DNA from: Sphagnum compactum
Lineage: Eukaryota; Bryophyta; Sphagnopsida; Sphagnales
Reading direction: 5' to 3'
Assembly: GCA_965153455.1 (NCBI GenBank)
Contig: OZ234493.1
Span: forward strand, 35,020,213-35,084,212
Length of the DNA: 64,000 nt
The position numbers were made by a program, and so were the translations under genes. Every line of letters begins with the position of its first letter. Position 1 is the stretch's first letter. Under the pieces are notes generated by a model. The model had not been told where the DNA came from, did no database searches, and saw nothing but the letters and a program-made list of their open reading frames with translations. Of the stretch, positions 10,755-23,320 are shown in pieces.

Positions 10755-12240
10755 TATGAGCTTGAAGAGCTTCAATCCTTCCTCATTCCAATGGAAACAA
10801 AATTGTCCCTTTTGTTGTTGTTGTTGTTGTTGTGTTGATTGAAGCAATTTCCAACATGAGCTTTTCTTGAGGGAATTGTTCAAACAAAGAATAGTATGAG
10901 CTTGAAGAGCTTCAATCCTTCCTCATTCCACTGGAAACAAAATTGTCCCTTTTCTTGTTGTTGTTGTTGTGTTGGTTGAAGTTGTAGCAATTTTCAACAT
11001 GAGCTTTTCTTGAGAGAATTGTTCAAACAAAGAATAGTATGAGCTTGAAGAGCTTCAATCCTTCCTCATTCCACTGGAAACAAAATTGTCCCTTTTCTTG
11101 TTGTTGTTGTTGAAGTTGTAGCAATTTTCAACATGAGCTTTTCTTGAGAGAATTGTTCAAACAAAGATTAGTATGAGCTTGAAGAGCTTCAATCCTTCCT
11201 CATTCCACTGGAAACAAAATTGTCCCTTTTGTTGTTGTTGTTGTGTTGATTGAAGTTGTAGCAATTTTCAACATGAGCTTTTCTTGAGAGAATTGTTCAA
11301 ACAAAGATTAGTATGAGCTTGAAGAGCTTCAATCCTTCCTCATTCCACTGGAAACAATATTGTCCCTTTTGTTGTTGTCGTGGTAGTATTATTGATTGAA
11401 GTTGTAGTAGCAATTTTTCTTGAGAGAATTGAACAAGATTAGTATGAGCTTGAAGAGAGAGAGAGAGCTTCAATCCGTCCTCATTCCAATGGAAACAATA
11501 TTGTCCCTTCAGTCGTCATTGCTGTTGTTGCAGTATTCATTGAAGTTGCGACAATTTTCAACATGAGATTTTCTCGAGAGATTGAGAAAGATTTGAATGA
11601 GCTTGAAGAGCTTCAATCCATCCTCGTTCCAATGGAAACAATGTTGTCTCTTTTGTTGTAGTATTGAGTGAAGTTGGAGGAATGTTCAGCATGAGATTTT
11701 TTGATAGAATTGAGCAAGATTATAAGCTTGAAGAGAGAGCTTCAATCCATCCCTGTTCGAAAGGAAACAATATTGTCCCTTTTGTTGTTGTTGTTGTTGT
11801 TGTATTGATTAAGTCATAGCTACTTTCAGCATGAGATTTTCTTGAGAGAATTGAGCAAGATTATGAGCTTGAAGAGTTTCATTCTCTCCTCATTTGTAGC
11901 AATTTTCAGCATGAGATTTTGTTGAGAGAATTGAACAAGATTATGAGCTTGAAGAGCTTCAATCTCTCCTCCTTCTGTCCTCTTTCCAATGGAAGTAATA
12001 TTCTCCCTTTTCTTTTTGTTTTCGTTGTAGTATTGGTTGAAGGGATAGCAATTTTCAACATGAGATTTCTGGAGAGGATTGAAGTTGATCACTCACTTAC
12101 GATCATTGACAGCTTGAGATCATGAGCTTGCTGCAATCACGAGCTTCAAGAGCTTCAATCCGACGTCATTCCAACGCGAACAATGTCCCTTTTTTTGTTG
12201 CAGTGATTGAAAGTTGTTACAGCGATTTTCGACATAAAAT
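10755..12240 (+). repeat. ~135-bp tandem array running into the AUG6 5' UTR
   Basis: Ten to eleven diverged copies are visible, marked by GAGCTTGAAGAGCTTCAATC near 10758, 10898, 11041, 11175, 11315, 11446, 11599, 11724, 11865, 11945 and 12141. Spacings are mostly 125-153 bp. Each unit holds a variable (TTG)n tract and then CAACATGAG...TTCTTGAGAGAATTG. Copies 1-5 are very alike and later ones more diverged. The last, most diverged copy lies about 150-250 bp before the AUG6 ATG, probably in its 5' UTR, which suggests the array grew outward from the gene's own leader. Confidence 0.92.
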
Positions 12241-12385
12241 TGGAAGAGGAAGCTACTGTAGCAGCAGCAGCAGAAGCGGGTGCAGGAGCTCAGGAGCTCA
12301 GAGAGTTGCATTGATTGATTGACTCTCTGGAGAAAGATCTGCACGCAGTTACTGTGGGTTTTTTTTTTGTTTATCACAATCAGAC

Positions 12386-15300
12386 ATGATGGACGAGTTG
12401 TTAGCGTTGGTGAGAGAGAAACAGAAAGAGAAAGAGAGGCAGAAGGAAAGAGATAAGGAGAGAGAGGTTGAGAAGGAGAAGGAGAAAGAGAAGGAGGAAG
12501 AGATGGAAGCAGTATTGTATGTGAATTGCTTGCTTCTAGGACTTGATCCATCTATTCTTGCGTCAGGAGGAGGAGGAGGAGGAGGAGTGATCAGTAATGG
12601 TAGCCGGCTGCGTGCTGGCCTTTTCCGACATCCAAATCCTCGAGTCGGAGAAGCTCTCCTTCATTTCCTCCTCTGTGCTTTGCGCGGCCCTTACCTTTCT
12701 TCCAAGGTAAGTAATTTGTTTCTTTCCTCTCTTTGCATTTCTGTTTTCTTCTTTCCTTCTCTTTGCTCTTCTCCTACTCAGTAGGAGAAAAAGGACTTTG
12801 AGTGTCTGAAAACTCGTGAATTCTGTCGCAGAACTCGAACAACTTCGTACCAGTTGAATCTCATTGCCTTCGTTTAAAGTCTTTGTTCTTTCCACAGGAC
12901 TTTGCTGGAGTGTGGCCAATCTTTGACGCTGCACAATCCCGTAACTTCCGCAAAGTAAAGCAATATTCTTCTTCACATGGACTTGCAGCATTCTTTATAT
13001 ACTCATACTCTCTTGCAGTTTTTGATGCAATTGGAACTTCTTCTTCTTCTCCTCCTTCTTATTGTTTCTGGACCGCAGTTTGTTTCTGAATTTTGCATTC
13101 AATCCTCTTGAGGTCTATTGAGGAACCTTTTCCTCAAGGCGTCGGAGGATTTGAATGCAGCAGCCAGAAGACCGACCTGAACAAGGAAGGACCGCTTCAT
13201 GTCTCTGTGACCTCTGCTGCTGCAGATAGTGCAAGGACTTATCAATGAACTGGAAGCGCAAGGAGCCTTACCACGCAGTAATTCACGAGTTTCATCTCTT
13301 GCAACATGTTGTGGACAAAGGTACGAGTGTGCAATTCTTACAAGCTCCCTTGAACAACAGGCATTTTCGGAATCTTCTTTGTGGAGAGGAAGGACTTCTT
13401 GAAGCACAAGGTATTCAACATAGCATAGATTGCACAGAGCCTCCTCAGAATCTTCTCTCACTTTGGTCCTGACAGCAGCAGCTAAGCTGGAGTTATTCTT
13501 CTCTATATATGCACCCTTGGGGTTTCTCGTTGCAGATTTGTGGAGTTGTTATGGCAATTGTCAGCACTTGCATTGCGGGAGGTGCACCAGCGAGTTTTTC
13601 CAGCAGATGTAGCTGCCAATCCTTTGCCAGCACCTCTCACAGAAATTATGTTAGAAAACTCACATGCAACTGCTCTCCTTGGAGTGACAAAGGTGACACA
13701 AAAGACCTCCACCTTTCTCAAGAGAAAAAAATGGTTTGCTTCAGAATGAAAAAGAAATACATTGTTAAGATTCTCAATGCCTACATCATCAGAAACATGT
13801 GTTTCTTCTCTAGGTCTAGATCATCATCCCTTGAGATTAGTTGTTGAATTGAACACTCACTGCTGCAAGTTCTGACATGTGGGTGGTTGAGTGTTTTGAT
13901 GTATCAGAGATTGTTTCTCTCATAATAGTGTGTGGAATCAGTCATCTTGTCCACTGTAATTTGCATGTTGCACAGTGCATGTGCTTTGAGGTTTTGGTTT
14001 TATGATAGCATTTTGGTGCTAAGTAATTTTGAGTGTTGATGCTTCTTCTTCTTTCATAAAGAGACATGGTCTCAAACCCTTTCTCTATACAACAACAACC
14101 AGACCACCTCCATATGTGTTGAGAGAATGAGCTTGCAAGATGATGATGGCAGGCTCGGATTGCTTTGGAGCGAAGGAAGTTCCTCCAAGGTGCTGCAATG
14201 GCAGTACAGAGGCAGGGTATCTGGTCAAGCTTGGCACATGACATGACTGCTGAATACCGCTCTTTGTGTTCAGAAGAGGTGCCCTTCACCCCCACAGCAA
14301 CTTGTTCTTCTATCACAAGAAAAATGCATTTTCTTGGTGTCTAGAGGTTCATGGTTTTTTAGTGTTCTGCAAAGCATGAAAGATTGTCCACACCAGATGA
14401 ACAAAAAAAACCAATTTTTTTTACTACCAATGTAGTGACAGATCTTAACTTCAAAAATCATGTCAACATTCATATCAAGATGGGTCAGGGTCTACCAGTT
14501 TGGTATATTTGTGAAGATACGCCAAAGTGCGCAACTTGTTTGCAATTTAAGCAAATGGAGGAATGAAATCATAAGTTGTGATCAATGCATTATAAGGGAT
14601 CTCAAGGTGTTTTACTTTTGAGAATGCAACAATGAAAACTAATGGTAAAGGAAAGAATAAAAAGGAGTCTACTAAAATTCCAGTCTAGAAATGATCCAAT
14701 TTCAACATAAACACACGAAACTAGATTCAAAACCTTTTCTTCAAGTCTCATTTTGAAACCATGAAGTCCTTCATTGAGTTTATAATAAGTTGAATCCAAA
14801 ATTTGAAGAATTTTAATATAATAAAAATAGATAGCAAATATTTTTGTAATTGTGTCCTTCTTTGTGTTGTTTACTAACTGGCCAGAAGAAAATGCAGGCA
14901 TATTTGGATCAAGAACTTGAAAAACTGCATCAAGAGCTGGAAGAGGATGGAAAGTTCAGGGAAAGATCTAAAGGTAACATGGCTAGAGCAAGAGCAGACA
15001 TGGCTCCTGTACATGTGCAGTCCATTCCAGTGGACCGGGCTTCTCAACTCTGGGAATCCCTTCTGGCTCATACAGGTCTGGCATTTTGGTTTTGCAATAG
15101 AATGAAAATTTCTGGTTTTTTTCTAACTTTTTTTATGGACTTATGTCTCTTGGTAGGCATTTAAATGCTGTTGGTTACACTTCGCAACTCTTATAACCTA
15201 TTTGAGTTTTCACATAGGATGGAAGTTCATTATCTTATTCTGTGAATTTTCCAGCAATTCATGGGCATTGGGCATCATTTCTTTGTGGGTATATTTTAGC

Positions 15301-18300
15301 TAAAGTCATGCTAAGTTTTTCACTCATGAAGAGGGAATTAAAGTCCAACTCTCTTGATGGGAGTTTGGATAAAACATAGTTCTGACAAGGCATGATGGCC
15401 TGTCACTTGCTCTGGCATTGCAGAGCAGAATGCAAAGCGCTTTTCTGGCCCAATTCAGGATCTAATTTCACATCAGGAACACAGGTAACCAACCACTTAA
15501 CTTACACTCTTTGCTACCTATATATCTCATCATCACATCAACCCATCAAGGTAGGAAATGGCTTGCATCTGTCAAGCACCTGTCACCTTGGACTGCGTTA
15601 ATATGGCACCTAATTATAAACACCATGAATGTCAATATCTACACTTATTTTTCAACATGTGTGATAAATTCTCACAATTGATAAATATATTTTTTAAATT
15701 CATAATTGGAAACAACGTTTCATATTATATTTTCAAATGCTTTTAATAATAATAAAATGTCAAGATTTTTCATGGACATGTAAAGAAAACATGTTTATGA
15801 AATCTACCTTTGAAGTAATCAACAAATACCTTCTCTTGACACTGATGTCATTTTCATAGAAATGTAAAGTCATCCTAGATTTTTTTTAGCATCTGCCCTT
15901 GGTTCCAGCATGTAATGCCCTGACAGCAGGGCTTTCCCTTACTCATGTAGATGATCACCCTGTGCATTGATCCAGGGCTGTCGTCATATAAGTCGAAACT
16001 AAGTTTCACATTATTTAAAGCCTGACCTTCATCCAAATTACTCTTTACAAGCCATTATACTTCTGCTGGTAAACCTGTTCTAATCACATCCAAATTTGCC
16101 TTATATTTGCAGGTATAGAATAGATGGAGCAGTGTTACGTGCAGCAATGATGGATTGTGACTCTAATAGTCTCCATGCAGACATGTCTCTTGACGATGTG
16201 AACCACAAGCTGATCCAGGGTGAAGAGAAAGGAGGGCTTAGGCATTCACATAGCAGTGAACCAACAACTGAAGGATTGCTAACAATTGAAGAAACACACA
16301 GTACAAGTGACAATAATACTGCTGCCAAAGACATTGCTCACTTGGATGTAGCTGAAGTCCTGCAAAGTTGGACTAGTGCATTGCAGCAAATTCATAAGCA
16401 AATTGTTTGTTCGGTACGGTTTTTTCTCGGGACCAATGTTGTAATCACATATTGCAAAACCCCAAATTTCAGTAGAAAATATCAGTAGGAGTTTTAACTA
16501 GTATCTAAACAAGTTATGATTTTTGTGATTGGCTAAGGTCACGGCATTTTTTTGGATGTTGAAGGCCAGGGTGAACGATGGATCATCAGCACCACAACTC
16601 ATAAAAAATTTGTTGGAAGGAGAGGAAAATTCATATATACATGCATTGCATGGAACTTTGGCAGAGAATAGACAACGCCTAATTAACATTGAGGTACCTT
16701 CTGCAGCTCTCAGCTCTTGTCGTTGTTCTGGGCACTCTTGTACCTGGTGACCTTGGTTGCAATCATGCTTTTGGAAAAGCTATGTTGAATGGAATTTGTC
16801 TTTGTTTCTCCTTGTAGCATCAGAGAGGCAGTAGAAAAGCCTAAAATTGTGAGATCATCCCTGACAATTGACAATGATCTGGGAACAAAATGCTTACCTG
16901 TTGAAGTTCAATGGGGGCTTTCTCCTCATTTCTTCAATGTGGTAGGGGAAGGCAGGTCCAGAGAGGGGGTTACTCTGTTGTTTGAGGGCATGGCAACAAG
17001 GATGGTAGCCCCAGTTCTCAAGCCCAAGAACAATATAAACCGCAATGTCTGCCTTTCTTCCCCTACATATGCTGTCCAAGAGGCACTTCAATCATTTCTG
17101 AGTGGCCTCCAAATCTAGGAGGATGATTACCTGCAAATACTAAAGAAAAAGTAGGTCATATGTAGGACCCTAAAACACCTTCTGTTCAGGGCCTAATGTC
17201 ATGGAGTTTGGGTCCTAAATCCAGATCTCGATTTGGGTCCTAGATATCCTTTATGACCCAAAAGTCAGGGTGTTAGCATTTCACAGACCAAAGTCTTCAA
17301 ATTAGTAAAATTAGGTTCTGAATCTAAATGCCTAATGATTAGCCAGATTTAGTGATTTACAAAAAATCTTACCGTTGTGGATTTACTTGGAGGACCAGGT
17401 GCTGATGGAGCAATTGAAAGAGACAATGGCTGGTATGAAGGAAGTCATATCTAGTCTGCAGAAGCAAGTTTACAGCCCAGATGTCATATCTGACTCCAGT
17501 GCTGCTGAGTCTCCACTTTGTGGGCCTTTCTCCCCTAGTCAAGCATCAATCTCAACAAGGGTACTTAGGGGGGAACAGCTTACACCTTGCCCTCAGTCAT
17601 CATCCCTTGTCACTGAAAGAAGGTGCTCTTTTTCCTCCTGACAAATAAATCGTCGAAAGTTTGAATCCCCTGTGCATTTGTTGTAGGTGCATATTTTTCA
17701 TTGCACAATTGTCATCACCTAGGAGAGATTCCACCATTACCCCTTAAGCTTCTTAGGGTCAATTGCATTTGTCAAATGCATGCAATAGACAATAGAGGAC
17801 CACGAGGTCTAGCAAGAAGCCTTCTGAGTACATTACAATGTGGTAGAATCTCTCCCTAGTGCTGATAACACCACATAATGGCCATTGGTCAACCCAGGTT
17901 GCCATCACCCACTGCTCAGCTGAGTCCTCGCAATGGCCATTACCTAACACATACTCTACAGAGCTGATGCAAACGGTTTGAAAGAGCTATCTGGAGTATC
18001 TCTCACCAAGAGATGAGGGAGAAGGGAAAATGGTCTAATGCTACAGTGTTTTTGTTTTGTTGGCTCTGCCTGCAAAGGGAAGAACAAGGAACAAAAGAGT
18101 TGTTATCCATGAAGTCACCCTGTCTTTGGGACCTAGTTTGATCCTCTACTCCCTGCTTCATCCCCAATCTTAGGGTATCCATAGATTAAGCAAAATTGTG
18201 CACCAGTACATGGAACTGGTTATCGGTTCAGAAGATTTGCAGGATCTTATTCTGACAAAAGCTTGATTTAATGGAGAATCTGGGCAGGTAATGCAAATCC

Positions 18301-18991
18301 CAAAACTGGGGGTCAAGCTCCCCTGAGGACCAATTACGAAGGTGAGAAAACTAATTTTGGTCCCCTGTTTTATTCGTGTGTACTATTTTCATGCTCACTT
18401 CTCATTTTCTCACCCAAACCGGGGCTTAGTAGACCCAGTTTGGGGTACTTCAAGGATAACTCTAATATAGTTTTCAATTTGTCCTGCATTTTTCTCAGGA
18501 ATATGCAGCAGGTGTTACTGTGCACTATGAGTTCCACTGTTTGGGAATCTCATGGAGCATTCAAATCTCATTCAAATCTCCTTCTGTTTTGAACTTGCCA
18601 TAAGGGGCAGAGTCATTAGGTTGTGAGCCTTTTATATTGTTGATCCACTTGCAGGGAGAAGGACCACATTGAGGAGTGGAGGAATTCAGTAGGTTGTGAG
18701 CCTTTTATATTGTTGATCCACTTACAGGGAGAAGGACCACCCCGCCTGGATACTAGTTCACATGCCCACACGTACCATGGAAAGAACATCTTCCCGAGCA
18801 CCCATAGGAAGAAGAAGACTCAGCCAAGCCAACCTCCGCCATGGAATCACAGCTGTTCTTCCATGCAGTATTTGGGTGGGATGCAAGAACAGGACAGCTC
18901 TAGAGAGTCACTGATACTATTTCTAGGAGTTCTGGAAGTGAAGAACCCACAAGGTGATAGATATCTTTCCGCCAACAACATTACTGACTGA
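12386..18991 (+). CDS. AUG6: Augmin complex subunit 6 (HAUS6/AUG6)
   Basis: A subunit of augmin, which recruits gamma-tubulin to existing microtubules for branching nucleation in spindle and phragmoplast. Ten exons join in frame with GT-AG introns: 12386-12706, 12898-12954, 13226-13320, 13536-13692, 14153-14278, 14898-15075, 15424-15484, 16113-16413, 16565-16693, 17399-17622. The N-terminus has a charged K/E-rich run and then the conserved block [84 protein letters not shown] and [15 protein letters not shown], the HAUS6 N-terminal domain. Coiled-coil stretches follow. A last exon at 18655-18991 keeps frame and gives about 661 residues, but I do not recognise its sequence. Alternatively the frame ends at 17641 if the last intron is retained. 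The core identity is secure; the C-terminus is not. Confidence 0.93.
18618..18743 (+). repeat. 73-bp tandem duplication including a splice acceptor
   Basis: Bases 18618-18670 recur at 18691-18743 with few changes, so the pyrimidine tract and acceptor (TTGCAG in copy 1, TTACAG in copy 2) of the presumed last AUG6 exon exist twice. Using the first copy keeps a long frame to 18991. Using the second gives a different frame that ends near 18930. Confidence 0.85.
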
Positions 18992-20104
18992 GGCTTCCAT
19001 CAGCATGGCTGAGTCTTCCAGTTGCGTCTGGAAGCCTGAAGTTTTTCGGCATCCTAGAGTTCTTCACACCTTGAAGGTTGCAATGCATTGAAGCTCAACG
19101 CCTTGAAGTTCTTGTCAATACGCACACATAAAAAATCCCATCATTATCTACAACTTTGTGAATTTACAACAAGTATTCCAATTGAATTACCCCGTGCATT
19201 GAATGTGAAATTTTGGAGGTCGCTCTTGTACCCACTTCGTGAACTGAATGTGATAGTCTTTTGTCAAATGTTGATATGGTTGGAAAAATTATCGACATCA
19301 GTATTATTTTGCTGGCATAAGCTTTTGTCGTTCATTTAACTAGTGGTTACTTGGATACATTGATACAAGTTGTGCCTAGGCACCTCTTCCTCTTCACATT
19401 TTGCATACACATTGTGAATGAGCAATGCATTCCTTGATGCAAAGAAGTTTGCCATGAGATAAACCTCATACAATGGTCCCTCCCACTTGATAATAATGAG
19501 AAATTTCCAATGTTAGGAGGGCCCATCATCCAAGGTCCACTCACACTTTATTGGAAGCAAGGACTTTACAACTCGGACCTCAAGCTCCACCTTTAGGTGT
19601 AGGGTTTTATGCCCTTGGTCCTATGGCTTTGCCCTACACTTCAAAGTGGGAGGGAACTTACTCTTAAGAGTGAGAGGGATCTTACACCTATATAGGCATA
19701 AGAACATTTCCCCTTTCCTATGCCTCATGATCTAAGGTATGTTTAAGGTCATGATAGCATTCCCTTTGTGCTTTTAAGATGAGTAAAGCCTAGGTCTCAT
19801 CCTAGGCCCCTTATGCTCTCATCCTAGGCCCCTTATAGGCCTAGAGATGGTATCATCCTAGGCCCCTTATTTTGAGTACGCCCCTACCTTAGGGCTTTAG
19901 GTCCCCTACACTTTACCGCCTGTTTTGCTAACTTTCGCAGCACTCTTGGGAGCGCGTTCGAGGAAACGGTGGGAAGATTTCTGGGTTCCTTCGTGTTTTC
20001 GGAGCTCGTTTTCCGCGTTGCGCCGGAGACGACGCCCTGTTTGGAAGAGGTGTGTATTTGCTTGTTGTCTAGTTTTGCATTCGGTTGAGAAGAGAAGGAA
20101 AGTA
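18992..20104. other. AUG6-FIS1 intergenic region and FIS1 promoter
   Basis: No coding structure seen. A 16-base string ATCCTAGGCCCCTTAT occurs three times at 19799-19814, 19821-19836 and 19855-19870. From about 19900 the base composition becomes more GC-rich, consistent with the FIS1 5' leader. Confidence 0.6.
19799..19870 (+). repeat. Three copies of a 16-base repeat 5' of FIS1
   Basis: Exact copies start at 19799, 19821 and 19855, about 235-306 bp before the FIS1 start codon. Spacing is irregular (22 and 34 bp). The CCTAGG core is palindromic. Confidence 0.9.
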
Positions 20105-22368
20105 ATGGCGGCAGCGTTTTTCAATGATCTTAGCAACAAGTTCAGTTCCATTTTTGGAGCTGGTGACTCCTTGCCATGGACAGATGCAGAGATGATCATG
20201 GTAAGTTCTCTGTTTTGTTTTGTTTTGTTTCTTCTTGTTCTTGTTCTCGTTCTTCTCCTTTTGTTTTGTGGTTCAGTTTGCGGGGAGTTTTTTCTCTCTT
20301 TTTTTGGTTTTTTTTTTGGTTTAGTTTGTATGGAGTTTTTCATCTTTTATGGCAACCGTAGGAGTAGTAGCTGAACGAGGATCTGGTTTTGTTGACGACG
20401 TGACGAGGATCTGGTTTTTGCCTACATCCCTTGTTGTGGAGTTACGGTGTGGTTGGACTGGAATTTTGTCTTGGAATGTTTTCTTCAGCCTTTCTTGGCA
20501 TTCATGGAGTAGTAGCTGAACAAGGGTCTTGTTTCGTTGTCGAAGAGACAAGGATTTGGATTTTGCCTACATCCATGATGGTAGAATTACCGTGTGCTGC
20601 TGGCGCTGGAATTGTGTCTTTTGGACTTCTCTTGGCTCACAGCCTCCCCAATCTTGTTCAAAAATGTTTTCTGTTTTTTTCTTTTTCTTTTGTGTCTCTC
20701 TTTTGCCGAATGAAGAAGAGAGGTTTTTTTTGTATACACAACACTTCTTTGACTGGAAGATACCTACATGGAAGTTTTGTTTTCAAGAGTGAGGTTTTAC
20801 CTCAGAAGGTACTTTACAAAAGGAGCTTGAAAGGGAAACAAGAAGCGTAAGCCAATGAGACCTCATGGTCTAACTTTGATAAGAATGGCAATACAGAGCT
20901 GTGAGCAGGAAGCATTTGGCGAGAAGTCAGGCATGTCGAAGGGTGACAACAGTGAAAGCATTATGAGGCTGATATGGGCCTTGGTCCATTCTCAGAATCC
21001 AACTGATGTTCAGCGGGGTATTGCCATGCTTGAAGGTTCTTTACTCTCCCTTTTGGTCAACCCCTGTATTCCTTCTTTCTCTCTTTAGATCTGAATTTCT
21101 TCTTTTGATCTCTTTTTGGTGTATCAAGCTCCTGAATCCTTTTCCAAAAACAACTTCAGTAGCATCTTCACTTCTTCTATATAGTTTTGCAGTGCTTGTT
21201 ATTTTTGTCATTTTTGCAAGAGGTGACAGAATCTTGCCTTATGGGGTTTGCTTGATTACATGACATTTATCTTGCCAGACATACCTTCTTTTTTGATGTA
21301 TGTGTGGATACAAGTCCCAAGTGACTGTTCAATGTTTTGCTTGAGATTGTCAAATCACTAACATTTAGTGGATTTGTATGCAGCATCCTTGCGTGGACTA
21401 GGAGTTGAAATGGAGAGAAGGGAGGTCTTATATATGCTAGCAGTGGGTCAATATCGAACTGGTGAATATGTAAGGAGCCGCCAGCTCCTTGACCAAGCTC
21501 TCCAGGTTACCAGAACCTCCACCAATCTTCTTCAGTACCTATCAATTGTCTTAACATTATAAAATATATTCTGTTCAGTATTTTCGGTTAGGTTTGAATT
21601 CTTAAGTGCACATCTATATCTATTGTGTGCATACCAATTGTGGAAAGGTTCGTATGTGGCCCACTTAGGTCAGCACAGGCCTCAATTGTGGTTTACTCTG
21701 CAGATTGCCCCCAACTTCAGACAGGCAGCAACTTTGAAGTCATTGGTCGAGGACAAAATTGCTAAAGGTAGATCAGTATCTTGTATTCTGGCTTTGTTGT
21801 GGTTACAAGTATGAAGCCTTTGTTATGAAGGGTGGTTGTGGCTTTGCCGAAAGTATGTTCACTCACAGAAGTTCACTTTCAGAAGAAGATTTGAACTATT
21901 TCTATTCTATATGCTGTCTTGCTTTAGTTTGTTATGGGGAGCATCCTAGATATAGTGGACACGCCAGATCTCCCATATGAACTCCAAACTTATGCACCCT
22001 AGGCTGAAAATATTCTTGGGATATAACGTCCAAGATAATGGTGCTGCAAAGACACATACAGCCCACTTCCAAAGGAGGCAGTAGCTACAATGTAGGAAAG
22101 AAACTGTTACAAATGCCAGCTCTAGGGATATACCATCAAGGGTTTTCTAGTTTGTTATGTTCATCCTTGAAGTAGACAACTATGCAATCATGAGCATGTC
22201 AGTGGAATCATCATGTTGTCACACACGAAGATTTGTGAAGTGGGTTACATTGTGGGTCTGGGCTGTGTGGAAACAGATGGGTTGGTGGGGGTAGGCTTGG
22301 CGGCAGCAGCAGCAGGTGTAGTGGCCAGTGGAATTGCAGCTATTGTACTGGGATCTCGCAGACGGTAA
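20105..22368 (+). CDS. FIS1: Mitochondrial/peroxisomal fission protein FIS1
   Basis: A tail-anchored adaptor on the outer mitochondrial and peroxisomal membranes that promotes dynamin-dependent fission. Five exons join in frame: 20105-20200, 20897-21035, 21384-21505, 21704-21767 and 22277-22368 (TAA), giving 170 residues, the usual plant length. The conserved block RLIWALVHSQNPTDVQRGIAMLE and the segment VLYMLAVGQYRTGEYVRSR form the two TPR-like repeats. The C-terminus is a Gly/Ala-rich transmembrane helix (about 142-165) ending in SRRR, the basic tail expected of a tail anchor. The start is the first ATG of a well-conserved N-terminus (PWTDAEMIM). BRCA1 lies tail-to-tail about 950 bp downstream. 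Confidence 0.95.
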
Positions 22369-23320
22369 TTTTTTTTTTACAAAGCGGATTTTTCTCAACT
22401 TGGAGCAACCACTTTTGCCAAATTCCTGAGTTGAGTCTGAATGTCAAATAGCTTCCATGACAGTTTGCACAGGAACTTCTCCAAACTGTTATAAATATCA
22501 CCGTCCTTATGATGTCATACTTTTGTAAGGATGGTGTGTAAGATGCCCTAGAAGTGTACTTCAAAGAACAAATGGGTCAGAGAGTTACAATGCTTGCATG
22601 GTATACTAGCAAGTTACAGTGGAGGCTCACAGCCAGCTAAAGTGCCTGGCTAACATTTGTGGAGTTGTTTTTAAATAACAGAAAGGTTCATTTTAGAGTT
22701 TCCAGTAGTCTCCTTTTAACAGGAGGCCAGAAAGTAGTTTGTATGTATCTTTGGATAGATGTTCTTAATGGCAAAACTGTTTTTTGTTTTCTCTCCAGGG
22801 ATATAGTGCTTTTGCCTACTCTTGAATTACCAATTTGCATACGGTGAATAGATGGTATTAAAATACATGACAGTAGTGCTTGAAATTGCCTATGTGGACA
22901 TGTAACTTTAAATCTCATCTTAAAATTGGACCATCAACAGATCTACCGTTTATAGTTTGTCAGGCTACTTCACAAGGATCCCTTGTTTCAATTCTTCATT
23001 TTACTCACTTCGGTTTTGTCATGGGACCATGATGAGTGCTTTCATCAGCCATGGCCAACCATGATCCATTCCAAACATCACCACCAAAGCTATTATGCAA
23101 GTGAAGGGCAAGAGAGGTAAATTTGTCCAAATGAAGAACAAATGAGTTGTTGAGCTTTCACCGAAGATATCTAACAAGGAGGATTTTGTTTGTACACATC
23201 AACAAAACTTCTGCAGCAAATTCATGGGCAAGAAATTCTCACAACTAACTATCCACATGTTATGTGTAAGTAAAACTCACACATTGTTTATTACATCATT
23301 CACAAACATAGATCTTTTTC
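22369..23320. other. Convergent 3' region between FIS1 and BRCA1
   Basis: Holds the 3' flanks of two converging genes. No open frame with recognisable content, repeat or RNA gene is evident. Confidence 0.6.

Noticed and set aside
16789-17118. 109-codon frame between AUG6 exons 9 and 10
   Set aside because: Skipping it joins RLINIE to VLMEQLKET, matching the conserved AUG6 sequence, so it is intronic.
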